A DNA stretch of 64,000 nucleotides from Aeromicrobium sp. Root495 (GCF_001426755.1 NZ_LMFJ01000002.1:348038-412037), one strand, 5' to 3'; counted from the first letter of the stretch, positions 15,473-24,948 are shown. A program made the numbers and translations. The notes: generated from the sequence alone by a model not told the origin.

Positions 15473-16795
15473 TCAGGAGCCGGTGACGAGCCACGCGTCG
15501 GAGCGCTGGCGGAGCCACAGGGTGACCAGCCGCGCCGCGATGTAGCCGCCGTAGGCCACCCACAGCCAGGTGAAGCTCGCCCCGAGGTGTCCGACCAGAA
15601 GGGCCAGCGGGACGTAGGGGACGAGGGCGAGGAGGCCGGCCCACGCGAGGTACACCGCGTCGCCGGCCCCGATGAGGATGCCGTCCAGCACGTAGACCAC
15701 GCCGGCCGGCACCTGCACGAGAGCCGCCACGAGGAGGGCCGGCGCCAGGACGTCGGCCACGGCCCCGTCCCCCGGAGCGAAGACCGACCCGGCGAAGGGC
15801 ACGAGGCCGGCCATGACCACGGCGGCCACCGCGCCGCAGCCGAGCCCCCAGCCGACCATGCGACGGGTCAGGTCGCGGGCCAGCGTGCGGTCCCCCGCCC
15901 CCAGCGCATGACCCACGAGGGTCTGCGCCGCGATGGCTATGGCGTCGAGGGCGAAGGCGAAGAACGTCACGAGCGCGGTCACCACCTGCTGCGCCGCCAA
16001 GGGCGCGTCGCCGAGCCCCGCGGCGACGGCCGTCCCCAGCACGAGACCGGCCCGCAGCGCCAGGGTCCGCACGAACAGCGGCACCCCGTCGAGGCCCGCG
16101 CGCAGGACGGCGCCGGCCCGGACCCGCAGCGGTGCGCCCGAACGACGGGCGCCGCGGACCACCACCGCGGTCAGCCACAGCGCTCCGAACCACTGCGCGA
16201 GCACCGTGCCCACGGCGGAGCCGGTGATCCCCCAGCCGGGCCGGTCGGCGACGCCGTGGACGAGCGCGAGGTTGAGGACGACGTTCAGGAGGTTGGCCAC
16301 CACCGTGACGACGACCGGGGTGCGTAGGTCCATCACGCCGCGCAGGGCCCCCGTGGCGGCCAGCGCCACCAGGAGCGCCGGCACTGCGAGGGAGGACACG
16401 ACGAGGTAGCGCTCGGCCCGGTCGGCGACGGCCGAGGAGCTCGAGAGGGCCTGGGCGAGCGGGCCGGCCGACGCCGCCAGCGCCCCACCCAGGACGACGC
16501 CCAGCCCGCCCGCCAGCCAGATGCCGCTCACGGCGTAGGAGTACGCGCCGGCGGTGTCGCCCGCTCCCCGCCTCCGGGCGACCGTCGCGGTGCTGCCATA
16601 GGCGAGGAAGACACACAGACCCACGACGGTGGACAGGACGACCGACGCGGCGCTGAGGCCGCCGAGCGAGGAACGCCCGAGGTGCCCCACGATCGCCGTG
16701 TCCGCCAGCAGCATGAGCGGCTCGCTCACGAGGGCGAAGAAGGCAGGGACCGCGACGGCCACGATCTGGCGGTCCGTGCTCCGAGGACTAGGCAC
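15473..16795 (-). CDS. MATE family multidrug/metabolite efflux transporter (DinF-like)
   Basis: 440 aa, about 12 membrane segments in two homologous halves. The MATE opening IVAVAVPAFFALVSEPLMLLADTAIVGHLG (residues about 10-39, quoted in two parts: IVAVAVPAFFALVSEP and LADTAIVGHLG) is clear. Uses an H+ or Na+ gradient to expel drugs or metabolites; actinobacterial DinF-type substrates are unknown. The GTG at 16795 has GAGGTGG upstream. A longer frame reaching 17026 adds 77 residues of non-membrane, low-quality sequence from the dnaB upstream region and is not credible. Confidence 0.9.
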   Translation of the reverse strand: MPSPRSTDRQIVAVAVPAFFALVSEPLMLLADTAIVGHLGRSSLGGLSAASVVLSTVVGLCVFLAYGSTATVARRRGAGDTAGAYSYAVSGIWLAGGLGVVLGGALAASAGPLAQALSSSSAVADRAERYLVVSSLAVPALLVALAATGALRGVMDLRTPVVVTVVANLLNVVLNLALVHGVADRPGWGITGSAVGTVLAQWFGALWLTAVVVRGARRSGAPLRVRAGAVLRAGLDGVPLFVRTLALRAGLVLGTAVAAGLGDAPLAAQQVVTALVTFFAFALDAIAIAAQTLVGHALGAGDRTLARDLTRRMVGWGLGCGAVAAVVMAGLVPFAGSVFAPGDGAVADVLAPALLVAALVQVPAGVVYVLDGILIGAGDAVYLAWAGLLALVPYVPLALLVGHLGASFTWLWVAYGGYIAARLVTLWLRQRSDAWLVTGS

Positions 16796-17215
16796 CTCGG
16801 ACCACCTCGACCTGTGGATGACCGGGCTTCCGGGCGTGTCGTGTCGACATGTCGATGCCGCCGACGGGGTCGAGCCGGAAGATGTGAATCTTTCTTCGCT
16901 CCACATGCTGTGTGCGACGTCTGCGCAGGTCAGAGGGGGTAGACGATCGTCCAGCTCTCCTTCGTCCACAGGTTGGTCCACCAGGTGTGCACAGGCCCCA
17001 CGGCGTTTTCCACAGAACCACGCCAACTGTCCACAGGGGGTGTGCGAACCGGGCTTTCATCGCTCTCCGCACCCGCCTAGTGTGACGCGTCGGAGGCGAT
17101 CTCCGCGCGGGGGCGCGAGAGTGTCCGAAGTCCTCCGTACCGTGCTGAGCAGGTGCCGTGCACGGGTCCCGGTCCGGGCCAGCCCGGACCACTGTCGATG
17201 AGGAGCTGTCTGCCT
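16796..17215. promoter_or_regulatory. Non-coding region upstream of dnaB with DnaA-box-like sites
   Basis: 420 bp without a credible gene. It holds four 8-of-9 matches to the DnaA box (TTGTCCACA or TTATCCACA): TCATCCACA (16813-16821, minus), TCGTCCACA (16962-16970), TTTTCCACA (17006-17014) and CTGTCCACA (17027-17035), the last three within 74 bp. A weaker CTGTGCACA lies at 16986-16994. The density suggests DnaA binding, perhaps regulating dnaB; it is not the canonical oriC, which lies at dnaA-dnaN. Confidence 0.4.
17171..17190 (+). other. Hairpin in the dnaB leader
   Basis: GGTCCGGG (17171-17178) and CCCGGACC (17183-17190) form a perfect 8-bp stem with a 4-nt loop, 26 nt before the dnaB GTG. 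No U-run follows; an attenuator or mRNA-stability role is possible. Confidence 0.45.
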
Positions 17216-18631
17216 GTGAGCGTGTCCGACCTCTACCCCGAGGCCCCCGAGCAGGAGGAGCGCGGAGCACCGAGTCGCGTGCCCCCGCAGGACATCCCCG
17301 CGGAGCAGAGCGTGCTGGGCGCCATGCTCATGAGCAAGCAGGCCATCGACCCCGCTGCCGACGTGCTCCAGGGTCGCGACTTCTACCGCCCGGCCCACGA
17401 GCTGGTCTTCGAGGTCATCACCGACCTCGCCGGTCGGGGCGAGCCCGCCGACGCCATCACCGTGGCTGCCGAGCTCCAGCGTCGTGGCGAGATCGTCCGG
17501 GTGGGTGGCGCCCCGTACCTCCACACGCTCGTGGCCTCCGTGCCCATCGCCTCCAACGTCGACTACTACGCCCAGATCGTCCGCGAGAAGGCCGTGCTCC
17601 GCCGCCTCATCGAGGTCGGCCAGAAGATCGCCGGCCTGGGCTGGGCCGAGGAGGGCGAGGTCGAGCACCTCGTCAGCACGGCGCAGGCCGAGGTGCTCGA
17701 CGTCGACGGCGGCAGCGGCACCGACGACTACCGCGCCATCGCCGACCTCATGCCGCGCACCGTCCAGGAGATCGAGGACATCCAGGGTCGCGACGGCGAG
17801 ATGGCCGGCCTGCCCTCGGGCTTCCCCGACCTCGACAAGCTCACCACCGGCTTCCGCGGCGGCCAGATGATCGTGGTCGCGGCGCGTCCCGGTGTCGGCA
17901 AGTCCACCCTCGGGCTCGACTTCTGTCGCGCGGCCTCCATCAAGCACGGCATCCCGTCGGCCATCTTCAGCCTGGAGATGACGGGCGAGGAGATCGCCAT
18001 GCGCCTGCTCTCCGCCGAGGCGAGGGTCGCCATCCACCACATGCGTGGCGGCGGCATGACCGACCCCGACTGGGATCGCATCGGCCAGGTCATGACCCGC
18101 GTGCAGAGCGCCCCCATCACCATCGACGACTCGCCCAACATGACCATGCCCGAGATCCGTTCCAAGGCCCGACGCATCGCCAAGACCGTCGACGGCAAGC
18201 TCGGTCTCATCGTCCTCGACTACCTGCAGCTCATGACGTCGGGCAAGCGGGTCGAGAACCGTCAGGTCGAGGTCTCGGAGTTCAGCCGTCAGATCAAGCT
18301 CCTGGCCAAGGAGCTCGACGTGCCCATCGTGGCCATCAGCCAGCTGAACCGAGGCGCCGAGCAGCGCACCGACAAGACCCCGCAGCTCTCCGACCTGCGT
18401 GAGTCGGGCTCCATCGAGCAGGACGCCGACATCGTCATCCTGCTCAACCGGCCCGACACCCACGGTCACGGCGAGTCCGAGCGCCCCGGCGAGGCCGACG
18501 TGATCGTGGCCAAGAACCGTTCCGGACCCGTCAACAAGGTCGCCGTGAGCTTCCAGGGCCACTACTCGCGCTTCACCCCCATGGCCCGCGAGGCCGAGGT
18601 CCCCGGCGCCGCCGCCGGCGAGTTCTACTGA
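17216..18631 (+). CDS. dnaB: Replicative DNA helicase DnaB
   Basis: 471 aa. Hexameric 5'-3' helicase that unwinds the fork. The N-terminal domain begins at RVPPQDIPAEQSVLGAML (about residues 21-38). The RecA-like domain has Walker A ARPGVGKST (223-231), Walker B LIVLDYLQLM (about 331-340) and ISQLNRGAEQR (about 378-388). Length matches the intein-free form; no intein is inserted. The GTG at 17216 has GAGGAGC about 9 nt upstream; an ATG at 17198 is possible but would add six atypical residues. Confidence 0.97.
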   Translation: MSVSDLYPEAPEQEERGAPSRVPPQDIPAEQSVLGAMLMSKQAIDPAADVLQGRDFYRPAHELVFEVITDLAGRGEPADAITVAAELQRRGEIVRVGGAPYLHTLVASVPIASNVDYYAQIVREKAVLRRLIEVGQKIAGLGWAEEGEVEHLVSTAQAEVLDVDGGSGTDDYRAIADLMPRTVQEIEDIQGRDGEMAGLPSGFPDLDKLTTGFRGGQMIVVAARPGVGKSTLGLDFCRAASIKHGIPSAIFSLEMTGEEIAMRLLSAEARVAIHHMRGGGMTDPDWDRIGQVMTRVQSAPITIDDSPNMTMPEIRSKARRIAKTVDGKLGLIVLDYLQLMTSGKRVENRQVEVSEFSRQIKLLAKELDVPIVAISQLNRGAEQRTDKTPQLSDLRESGSIEQDADIVILLNRPDTHGHGESERPGEADVIVAKNRSGPVNKVAVSFQGHYSRFTPMAREAEVPGAAAGEFY

Positions 18632-18643
18632 TCGACCGTCCGG

Positions 18644-19795
18644 TCACGGCCCGGAGGCCGGGGTTCCCACCCGGCCGAACGCCCGCGCGCTGACGAGCAC
18701 GAAGGGCACGAGGACGAGCGGCACGAGGAACGCCCAACGCAGTGCGCCGCCCTCGGCCACCGCGCCGATGACCCCGCCGCCGAGGATCGCTCCCACGTAG
18801 TTGGCGATGTTCATCCGGGCGATGGCCACGTCGAGCGACGGCGCCGGCACCGAGGCTGCCAGTGCGGCGAAGGCCAGGGGGGCCAGCACGGCGGTGCCGA
18901 GAGCCGCGAGGAAGAACGCCGCGATCGCCACAGCGGGGTCCTGCGCCAGCACGACCGCGAGGTAGCCGAGCGTGCCCACCGCGGTGCCACCCACGACGAC
19001 GCGGACGAGTCCCAGCCTCTGCACCAGGTGGTCGCCCGAGAACCGGGAGACGAGGGCCCCCACCTGGTAGGCCGCGTACGCGAGAGGCGCCACCGTGGTG
19101 GAGGCGTCGAGCGCGTCCTCGAGGTAGACGCTGCTCCACGTGAGCGAGCCGGTGTCGGCGGCGTAGAACAGCAGGATCACGAGCCCGAAGACGAGGACCG
19201 GGCGCCACGGCAGCTGCAGGCCCTGGGCGGACAGGCCCGGGTCGTGCTCCTGGCTCCGGATGAAGTGCGGCCCGCTCACCGCCACGACGGCGAGCACGAC
19301 GACGCCGACGACCGGGAGGTTGGCGGCCAGCGGGACGTCGAGGGCCGCGGCGAGCGAGGCGTACCCGGCGCCCACGATGCCGCCCACGCTCCACATGCCG
19401 TGCAGGCCCGTCATGAGGCTCCGGCCGTAGGCGGCCTGGACCCGGACGCCCTGCATGTTCATGGTGGCGTCCACGCCGCCGAGTCCGAGGCCGTAGACCA
19501 CGAACCCGAGATACAGCACGGCCATGGACGGCGCGAGGCCGATGACGGCGGCACCCAGGGCGATGGTCCCGAGCGCGAGCCGGAAGGCCACGGCACTGTC
19601 GCGTCGCTCCGCCACGACGCCGGCCAGCACGCTGCCCACCCCGGACACCACGGCGACGAGCACGAGGATCACGGTCACGAGGCCCTCGTCGAACCCGAAC
19701 CGGTCCTGCTGACGGGGAGTCTGCGTCACGATCGCGGCGAACACGAAGCCCTGCAGGAAGAACCCCGCCGAGATCGCAGCCCGCGTCCGTGTCAC
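18644..19795 (-). CDS. MFS transporter
   Basis: 383 aa from GTG 19795, about 12 membrane segments. The pattern GFFLQGFVFAAIVTQTP at the N-terminus, GSVLAGVVAERRDS after the second helix (cytoplasmic loop 2-3 motif) and NMQGVRVQAAYGRSLMTGLHG (quoted as NMQGVRVQAAYGRS) in the middle resemble the fucose/YbjJ-like MFS subgroup. Substrate unknown. An ATG at 19858 would add 21 residues of unremarkable sequence. Convergent with dnaB, 12 bp between stops. Confidence 0.85.
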   Translation of the reverse strand: MTRTRAAISAGFFLQGFVFAAIVTQTPRQQDRFGFDEGLVTVILVLVAVVSGVGSVLAGVVAERRDSAVAFRLALGTIALGAAVIGLAPSMAVLYLGFVVYGLGLGGVDATMNMQGVRVQAAYGRSLMTGLHGMWSVGGIVGAGYASLAAALDVPLAANLPVVGVVVLAVVAVSGPHFIRSQEHDPGLSAQGLQLPWRPVLVFGLVILLFYAADTGSLTWSSVYLEDALDASTTVAPLAYAAYQVGALVSRFSGDHLVQRLGLVRVVVGGTAVGTLGYLAVVLAQDPAVAIAAFFLAALGTAVLAPLAFAALAASVPAPSLDVAIARMNIANYVGAILGGGVIGAVAEGGALRWAFLVPLVLVPFVLVSARAFGRVGTPASGP

Positions 19796-19893
19796 CTGCG
19801 CAGCGTAGGACGCCGGGAGGCCAACGGCGACGTCACAGGCGACAGCCGTCTGGTTCATGCCGGAGTCATGGCTTCCTTCGTTAGGCTCCACCC

Positions 19894-20577
19894 GTGAGCA
19901 TGCTGATGACCCTGGCCCTGGAGACCACCACGGTCCCCGACTCGGGCCTGACGGGGTTCGTGGCCGACCTCATCAACGACATGGGGCTCCTCGGCGCCGG
20001 TCTCGTGCTCGCGATCGAGACGATCTTCCCGTTCCTGCCCAGCGAGGTGGCGCTCCCGCTCGCCGGCTTCACCGCGAGCGTCCCGGGGAACTTCAGCTAC
20101 GTCGGCGTCATCGTGGCCACGACCATCGGGTCCGTCGTCGGCGCGTGGGTCCTGTACGGCCTGTCGCGCGCCTTCGGCCGCGACCGCACCCGCGCCTGGA
20201 TGCTCAAGGTCCCCCTCGTGACGGCCAAGGACATCGACAAGGGCGAGGCGTGGTTCGAGCGCAACGACTCGCGCGCCGTCTTCTTCGGCCGGATGGTGCC
20301 GGGCGTCCGCAGCCTCGTCTCGGTCCCGGCCGGCGTCGAGAAGATGGACTTCTGGCGGTTCACCGTCTACACCACCGCGGGCAGCCTCATCTGGAACCTC
20401 ATCTGGGTGACCGCCGGGTACCAGCTGGGCAGCAACTGGACCGAGGTCGAGAAGTACGCCGGCTACCTCAAGTACGCGCTCGTCGTCGCCGTCGCGGCCG
20501 GTCTGGGCTGGTTCCTCTGGACCCACCTCAAGTCCCGTCGCGGTGCTGCCGAGGGCCCGGTCGAGCCCACCGAGTGA
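19894..20577 (+). CDS. DedA family membrane protein
   Basis: 227 aa, about five membrane segments. DedA proteins are undecaprenyl-phosphate or lipid flippase-type transporters. Family signatures: ETIFPFLPSEVALPLAGF (about residues 42-59), the glycine-rich helix TIGSVVGAWVLYGLSRAFGR (about 76-95) and FFGRMVPGVRSLVSVPAG (about 129-146). GTG start. Its stop overlaps the next start in GTGA. Confidence 0.92.
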   Translation: MSMLMTLALETTTVPDSGLTGFVADLINDMGLLGAGLVLAIETIFPFLPSEVALPLAGFTASVPGNFSYVGVIVATTIGSVVGAWVLYGLSRAFGRDRTRAWMLKVPLVTAKDIDKGEAWFERNDSRAVFFGRMVPGVRSLVSVPAGVEKMDFWRFTVYTTAGSLIWNLIWVTAGYQLGSNWTEVEKYAGYLKYALVVAVAAGLGWFLWTHLKSRRGAAEGPVEPTE

Positions 20578-21470
20578 GCTCGCCCCGGCGCATCGCGTCG
20601 CTCCTGCCGTCGGCCACCGAGATCGTCTACGCGCTGGGGCTCGAGGACCGGCTCGTCGCCGTCACCTTCGAGTGCGACGAGCCGGAGCGGGCCCGGCTCG
20701 ACCACACGGTCGTCGTCTCCGGTGCCGACACCTCGCAGATGACTCCGGCCGAGATCGACGCCTACGTGCGGGATCAGCGTGCCGCCGGCGCCGACCTCTA
20801 CACCCTCGACGAGGGAGCGTTCGGCGCCCTCGCGCCCGACCTCGTGCTCACCCAGGACCTGTGCCGGGTGTGCGCCCTCCCCACGGGCCAGGTCGACGCC
20901 GCCCTCGACCACCTGGGCTGCAAGGCCGACGTGGTCACGCTCGACCCACACACGCTCGAGGAGGTGCTGGCGAGCATCGGTGACGTCGCTGTCGCTGCCG
21001 GCGTCCCGCAGCGCGGGCACGAGCTCGTCGCGACGCTGCGTGGCAGGCTCGACGCGGTGGCGCAGGCGGTGGCCGGCCGGCCGCGGCGTCGCGTCGCGGT
21101 GGTGGAGTGGGTGGACCCGCTGTTCTGCGGCGGGCACTGGATCTCCGACATGCTCGCCGCTGCGGGCGGCGAGCCCGTGGCAGGTCATCCCGGCGCGGCC
21201 TCCGGCCCCACGTCGTGGGAGCGCCTGCGCGAGTCCCGGCCTGAGGTCGTGGTCGTGGCGCCGTGCGGCTTCGGTCTCGAGGGCGCCGCGGAACAGGCGC
21301 GCAGCGTGCTGGCGCAGGTTCCGGGCGCGGAGGTCTGGGCCATCGACGGCGACGGGCTGGTGGTCCGTCCGGGCCCGCGGCTGGTCGACGGCGTCGAGGC
21401 CATGGCGAGCATCGTGCACCCGGGAGTCGTGCCGGCCGCTGCGGGTGTGCGTCGCGTCGTCCCGGACTAG
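20574..21470 (+). CDS. BtuF-like cobalamin/iron-complex binding protein without a signal peptide
   Basis: 298 aa. Periplasmic-binding-protein fold type III (BtuF/FhuD family): RIASLLPSATEIVYALGL at the N-terminus, LVLTQDLCRVCAL (about residues 84-96), PRLVDGVEAM near the C-terminus. It starts directly at the fold, with no signal peptide or lipobox, so it is probably cytoplasmic and not a transport receptor. GTG overlaps the DedA stop by 4 nt. Such soluble members occur widely in actinobacteria; function unknown. The CxxC in LCRVCAL is notable. Confidence 0.82.
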   Translation: MSSPRRIASLLPSATEIVYALGLEDRLVAVTFECDEPERARLDHTVVVSGADTSQMTPAEIDAYVRDQRAAGADLYTLDEGAFGALAPDLVLTQDLCRVCALPTGQVDAALDHLGCKADVVTLDPHTLEEVLASIGDVAVAAGVPQRGHELVATLRGRLDAVAQAVAGRPRRRVAVVEWVDPLFCGGHWISDMLAAAGGEPVAGHPGAASGPTSWERLRESRPEVVVVAPCGFGLEGAAEQARSVLAQVPGAEVWAIDGDGLVVRPGPRLVDGVEAMASIVHPGVVPAAAGVRRVVPD

Positions 21471-21480
21471 CCTCGGGAGC

Positions 21481-22947
21481 ATGAGCAACCCCACTGAAGA
21501 GAGCGTCCTGCAGTCCGTCCACCCGCAGCTGTTCATCGGCGGTCAGTGGCGTGACGCCGAGGGCGGCAAGACCTTCTCGGTCGAGGACCCCTCCACCGGG
21601 CGCGAGCTCGTGCAGGTGGCTGACGCGAGCGTGGCCGACGGCAAGGCGGCCATCGACGCCGCCGTGGCCGCGCAGGCCGGCTGGGCCGCCACCCCACCGC
21701 GTGACCGCGGCGAGATCCTGCGGAAGGCGTTCGAGACCGTCACCGAGCGCACCGACGAGCTGGCGCTGCTGATGACCCTCGAGATGGGCAAGCCCCTCAA
21801 GGAGAGCAAGGCCGAGATCGCCTACGGCTCGGAGTTCTTCCGCTGGTTCTCGGAGGAGGCCGTGCGCATCTCGGGCCGTTACTCGGTGGCCCCCAACGGC
21901 GCCACGCGCCTGCTCACCCTCAAGCAGCCCGTCGGGCCGTGCCTCATGATCACGCCCTGGAACTTCCCGCTCGCCATGGGCACGCGCAAGATCGGCCCGG
22001 CCGTCGCGGCCGGCTGCACCATGGTGGTCAAGCCGGCGGGACTCACGCCGCTGACCATGCTGTGGCTCGCGCAGGTGCTGGCCGACTCCGGCCTGCCCGA
22101 CGGGGTCCTCAACGTCGTCACCACCACGACCACGGGCGACGTCATGGAGCCGATCATCCGCGACCCGCGGTTGCGCAAGCTCACCTTCACCGGCTCCACC
22201 GAGGTGGGTCGTTCGCTCGTCGAGCAGAGCGCCGAGGGCCTGCTGCGGGTCTCCATGGAGCTGGGCGGCAACGCCCCGTTCCTGGTGTTCGACGACGCCG
22301 ACCTCGACGCTGCGGTGGACGGGGCGATGCTCGCCAAGATGCGCAACATCGGCGAGGCCTGCACGGCCGCCAACCGCTTCATCGTCCACGCCGACGTCGC
22401 CGACGAGTTCGGCCGCAGGCTCACCGAGCGCATGGAGGCGCTCAGCGTGGGACGCGGCGTGAGCGAGAGCGTCGACGTCGGACCGCTCGTGGAGGAGAAG
22501 CAGCGCACCAAGGTGGCCGAGCTCGTCGACGACGCGGTGTCGGCCGGGGCGACCGTGCTCACCGGCGGCCAGGTGCCGGACGGGGAGGGCTGGTTCTACC
22601 CGCCCACCGTCCTCACCGACGTCCCCGACACTGCGCGGCTGCGCCAGGAGGAGATCTTCGGCCCGGTGGCCCCCATCTTCACGTTCACCGAGGAGGCCGA
22701 GGCGCTGCGCATGGCCAACGACACCGAGTTCGGGCTCGTGGCCTACGCGTTCACCCGCGACCACGCCCGCGTCGTCCGGGTGTACGAGGGGCTCGAGACC
22801 GGAATGGTCGGCATCAACCAGGGCATCGTCTCCAACCCGGCCGCCCCCTTCGGCGGCGTCAAGGCCTCCGGCTTCGGCCGCGAAGGCGGAGCCGAGGGCA
22901 TCGAGGAGTACCTCGAGACCAAGTACGTCGGCCTCGGCGGCCTCTGA
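21481..22947 (+). CDS. NAD(P)-dependent succinate-semialdehyde-type dehydrogenase
   Basis: 488 aa. Aldehyde dehydrogenase superfamily, GabD-like: oxidises succinate semialdehyde (or a related aldehyde) to the acid. Catalytic Glu in MELGGNAPF (about residue 260) and Cys in GEACTAANRF (about 294). Cofactor loop FTGSTEVGRSL (about 237-247) and the oxyanion region MITPWNFPLAMG (about 156-167) are present. The gabT partner is not in the window, so the gabD assignment is by sequence resemblance only. Confidence 0.88.
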   Translation: MSNPTEESVLQSVHPQLFIGGQWRDAEGGKTFSVEDPSTGRELVQVADASVADGKAAIDAAVAAQAGWAATPPRDRGEILRKAFETVTERTDELALLMTLEMGKPLKESKAEIAYGSEFFRWFSEEAVRISGRYSVAPNGATRLLTLKQPVGPCLMITPWNFPLAMGTRKIGPAVAAGCTMVVKPAGLTPLTMLWLAQVLADSGLPDGVLNVVTTTTTGDVMEPIIRDPRLRKLTFTGSTEVGRSLVEQSAEGLLRVSMELGGNAPFLVFDDADLDAAVDGAMLAKMRNIGEACTAANRFIVHADVADEFGRRLTERMEALSVGRGVSESVDVGPLVEEKQRTKVAELVDDAVSAGATVLTGGQVPDGEGWFYPPTVLTDVPDTARLRQEEIFGPVAPIFTFTEEAEALRMANDTEFGLVAYAFTRDHARVVRVYEGLETGMVGINQGIVSNPAAPFGGVKASGFGREGGAEGIEEYLETKYVGLGGL

Positions 22948-22969
22948 CCCCTACCGGCCGGGTCAGAGG
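22941..22969. terminator. Bidirectional terminator built on two stop codons
   Basis: CCTCTGACCC (22941-22950) pairs perfectly with GGGTCAGAGG (22960-22969) around a 9-nt loop. The stop codon of the dehydrogenase lies in one arm and that of the convergent ABC exporter in the other. No U-run, as is common in high-GC actinobacteria. Confidence 0.65.
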
Positions 22970-24948
22970 GGGACGTCGGCGCGGCGGTCGTCGCGGTTCC
23001 GCACGGTGGAGCCGTCGACGAGCCGGACGCCGTCGGTGAAACGCTGCTCGATCTGGCCCGACCCGAACTGCTCCACGTACAGACGCGCGTAGAGCCCACC
23101 CGCCGCCAGCAGCTCGTCGTGCGTGCCGTGCTCGACGAGCCGACCGTCCTGCAGCCCGAAGATCACGTCGGCCGAGCGGATGGTGGAGAGCCGGTGCGCG
23201 ATCGCGATGGTGGTGCGTGAGTGGGTGGCGCGCTCGAGCGCCTCCTGCACGAGCCGCTCGGTCTCGGAGTCGAGCGCCGACGTGGCCTCGTCGAGGATCA
23301 GGATCCGGGGGTCGGCGAGGAGCACCCGCGCGATGGCGATGCGCTGCTTCTCACCGCCCGAGAGCCGGAAGCCGCGCTCCCCGGTGATCGTCTCGTAGCC
23401 CGTGGGGAAGCTCATGATGCGCTCGTGGATGTTGGCGTCGCGCGCGGCCTGCTCGATCTCCTCGGCCGTGGCGCCCGGCTTGGCGTACGCCAGGTTGTCG
23501 CGGATGCTGCCGTGGAAGAGGTACGGCTCCTGCGTGACCATCCCGACCGCACCGGTCACCGAGTCGAGCGTCAGGTCGCGCACGTCGTGACCGTCGACCA
23601 GCACGGCACCGCGCGTGACGTCGTAGAAGCGCGGCACGAGGTAGGTGGTGGTGGTCTTGCCCGACCCCGACGGTCCGACGATCGCCGCCAGCTGGCCGGG
23701 CTCGATCATCATCGAGACCTGCTGCAACGCCCACCCGGGCTCGTCCTGCGGAGCGGGGGTGGGCATCACGGCGCCGTCCTCGGCGAAGCGGTCGCCGGAG
23801 CGCCCGCCGGACAGCTCGCGCGGCTCGGGGTAGCGGAACCACACGTCACGCAGCTCCACCCGACCCTCCACGCGCTCGGAGGGGAGCACCTGGGCACCGG
23901 GCTTCTCCACGATGGCCGGCTCGAGGTCGAGGTACTCGAAGATCCGGCGGAACAGGGCGAGCGACGTCTGCACGTCGAGCGTGACCCGCATGAGCTGCAG
24001 GAGCGGCATCTGCAGCCGCGCCTGGAGCGTCGTGAAGGCCACGATGGTGCCCGCCGAGAGCGACGTGGTCCCGCCGCTGATCATGAGTCCCGCGGCCAGG
24101 TAGATGAGGGCGGGCGTGATGGCGAAGAACGTCTGCACGGTGGCGAAGAAGGTGCGACCCGTCATGGCCTGGTCGACCTGCAGACGCACCTGCTCCCGGT
24201 TGGCGTCGCGGTACCGCTCCGTCTCGGACTCGGCCCGGCCGAAGACCTTGGACAGCAGGATGCCCGAGACGCTGAGCGCCTCCTCGGTGATGGCTGTCAT
24301 CTCCGACAGCGACTCCTGCGTACGGCGGGCCAGGCGTTGGCGCCGGCGCCCCACGCGCAGCTGCACGGCGATGAAGACGGGCATGAGCACGAGCGTCAGG
24401 ATCGTGAGCTGCCACGAGAGCAGCAGCATCGAGACGAAGGCCGCGGCGACGGTCACCGAGTTCTGCAGGATCGACGTCGCCGTGTCGGTCAGGACCGTCC
24501 GCACGCCCGCGACGTCGTTGGCCAGCCTCGACTGGATGGCACCGGTCTTGGTGGCGGTGAAGAACGCGAGCTCCATCTTCTGCAGGTGCTCGAACAGCTC
24601 GCTGCGCAGGTCGGCCATGGCCGAGTTGCCGATGGTGGAGGTGAGCCAGTTCTGGCCCACGGAGATGAGCGCGGTGATGACCGGGATGAGGCACATGAAG
24701 CCCACGAGCCACGCGAGCAGGTCGAGGCGCGGCTCGCGGTCGGGCGGGAAGAGCGCGTCGTCGAACACGGCCTTCGTGAGGAACGGCAGGACCGACGTGA
24801 GGGCCGCCGCCACCACGACGGCGAGGCCGACGAGCACGAGCCGACCTCGGTAGGGCCGCAGGAGCCGGGCGATGCGCCCGAGCACGGGGGAGCCGGCCGC
24901 TGTGAGGTCGGCGTCGCTCAGGTGCGTGACCTGGGCCCCGCGGGGCAT
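22963..24948 (-). CDS. ABC exporter, fused permease and ATPase (MsbA/MDR-type half transporter)
   Basis: 661 aa. Six membrane helices (about residues 30-350, RIARLLRPYRGRLVLVGLAV onward) followed by an ATPase domain: Walker A IVGPSGSGKTTT (about 435-446), Q-loop MVTQEPYLFHG, signature LSGGEKQRIAIARVLL and Walker B ILILDEATSALD. An insertion of about 50 residues between the halves (GGRSGDRFAEDGAVMPTP) is Gly/Pro-rich. Works as a dimer to export lipids, drugs or peptides. ATG shares one base with the stop of the upstream YbaY-like gene, so they are coupled. Confidence 0.93.
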   Translation of the reverse strand: MPRGAQVTHLSDADLTAAGSPVLGRIARLLRPYRGRLVLVGLAVVVAAALTSVLPFLTKAVFDDALFPPDREPRLDLLAWLVGFMCLIPVITALISVGQNWLTSTIGNSAMADLRSELFEHLQKMELAFFTATKTGAIQSRLANDVAGVRTVLTDTATSILQNSVTVAAAFVSMLLLSWQLTILTLVLMPVFIAVQLRVGRRRQRLARRTQESLSEMTAITEEALSVSGILLSKVFGRAESETERYRDANREQVRLQVDQAMTGRTFFATVQTFFAITPALIYLAAGLMISGGTTSLSAGTIVAFTTLQARLQMPLLQLMRVTLDVQTSLALFRRIFEYLDLEPAIVEKPGAQVLPSERVEGRVELRDVWFRYPEPRELSGGRSGDRFAEDGAVMPTPAPQDEPGWALQQVSMMIEPGQLAAIVGPSGSGKTTTTYLVPRFYDVTRGAVLVDGHDVRDLTLDSVTGAVGMVTQEPYLFHGSIRDNLAYAKPGATAEEIEQAARDANIHERIMSFPTGYETITGERGFRLSGGEKQRIAIARVLLADPRILILDEATSALDSETERLVQEALERATHSRTTIAIAHRLSTIRSADVIFGLQDGRLVEHGTHDELLAAGGLYARLYVEQFGSGQIEQRFTDGVRLVDGSTVRNRDDRRADVPL

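Noticed and set aside
16796-17026. N-terminal extension of the MATE gene by 77 residues
   Set aside because: The added sequence is not membrane-like, crosses DnaA-box-like DNA and lacks a ribosome site; GTG 16795 fits the family start.
16796-17215. The dnaB upstream region as oriC
   Set aside because: Actinobacterial oriC lies between dnaA and dnaN with more boxes; neither gene is here.
17216-18631. Possible intein in dnaB
   Set aside because: The gene has the normal uninterrupted length and no inserted splicing motifs.
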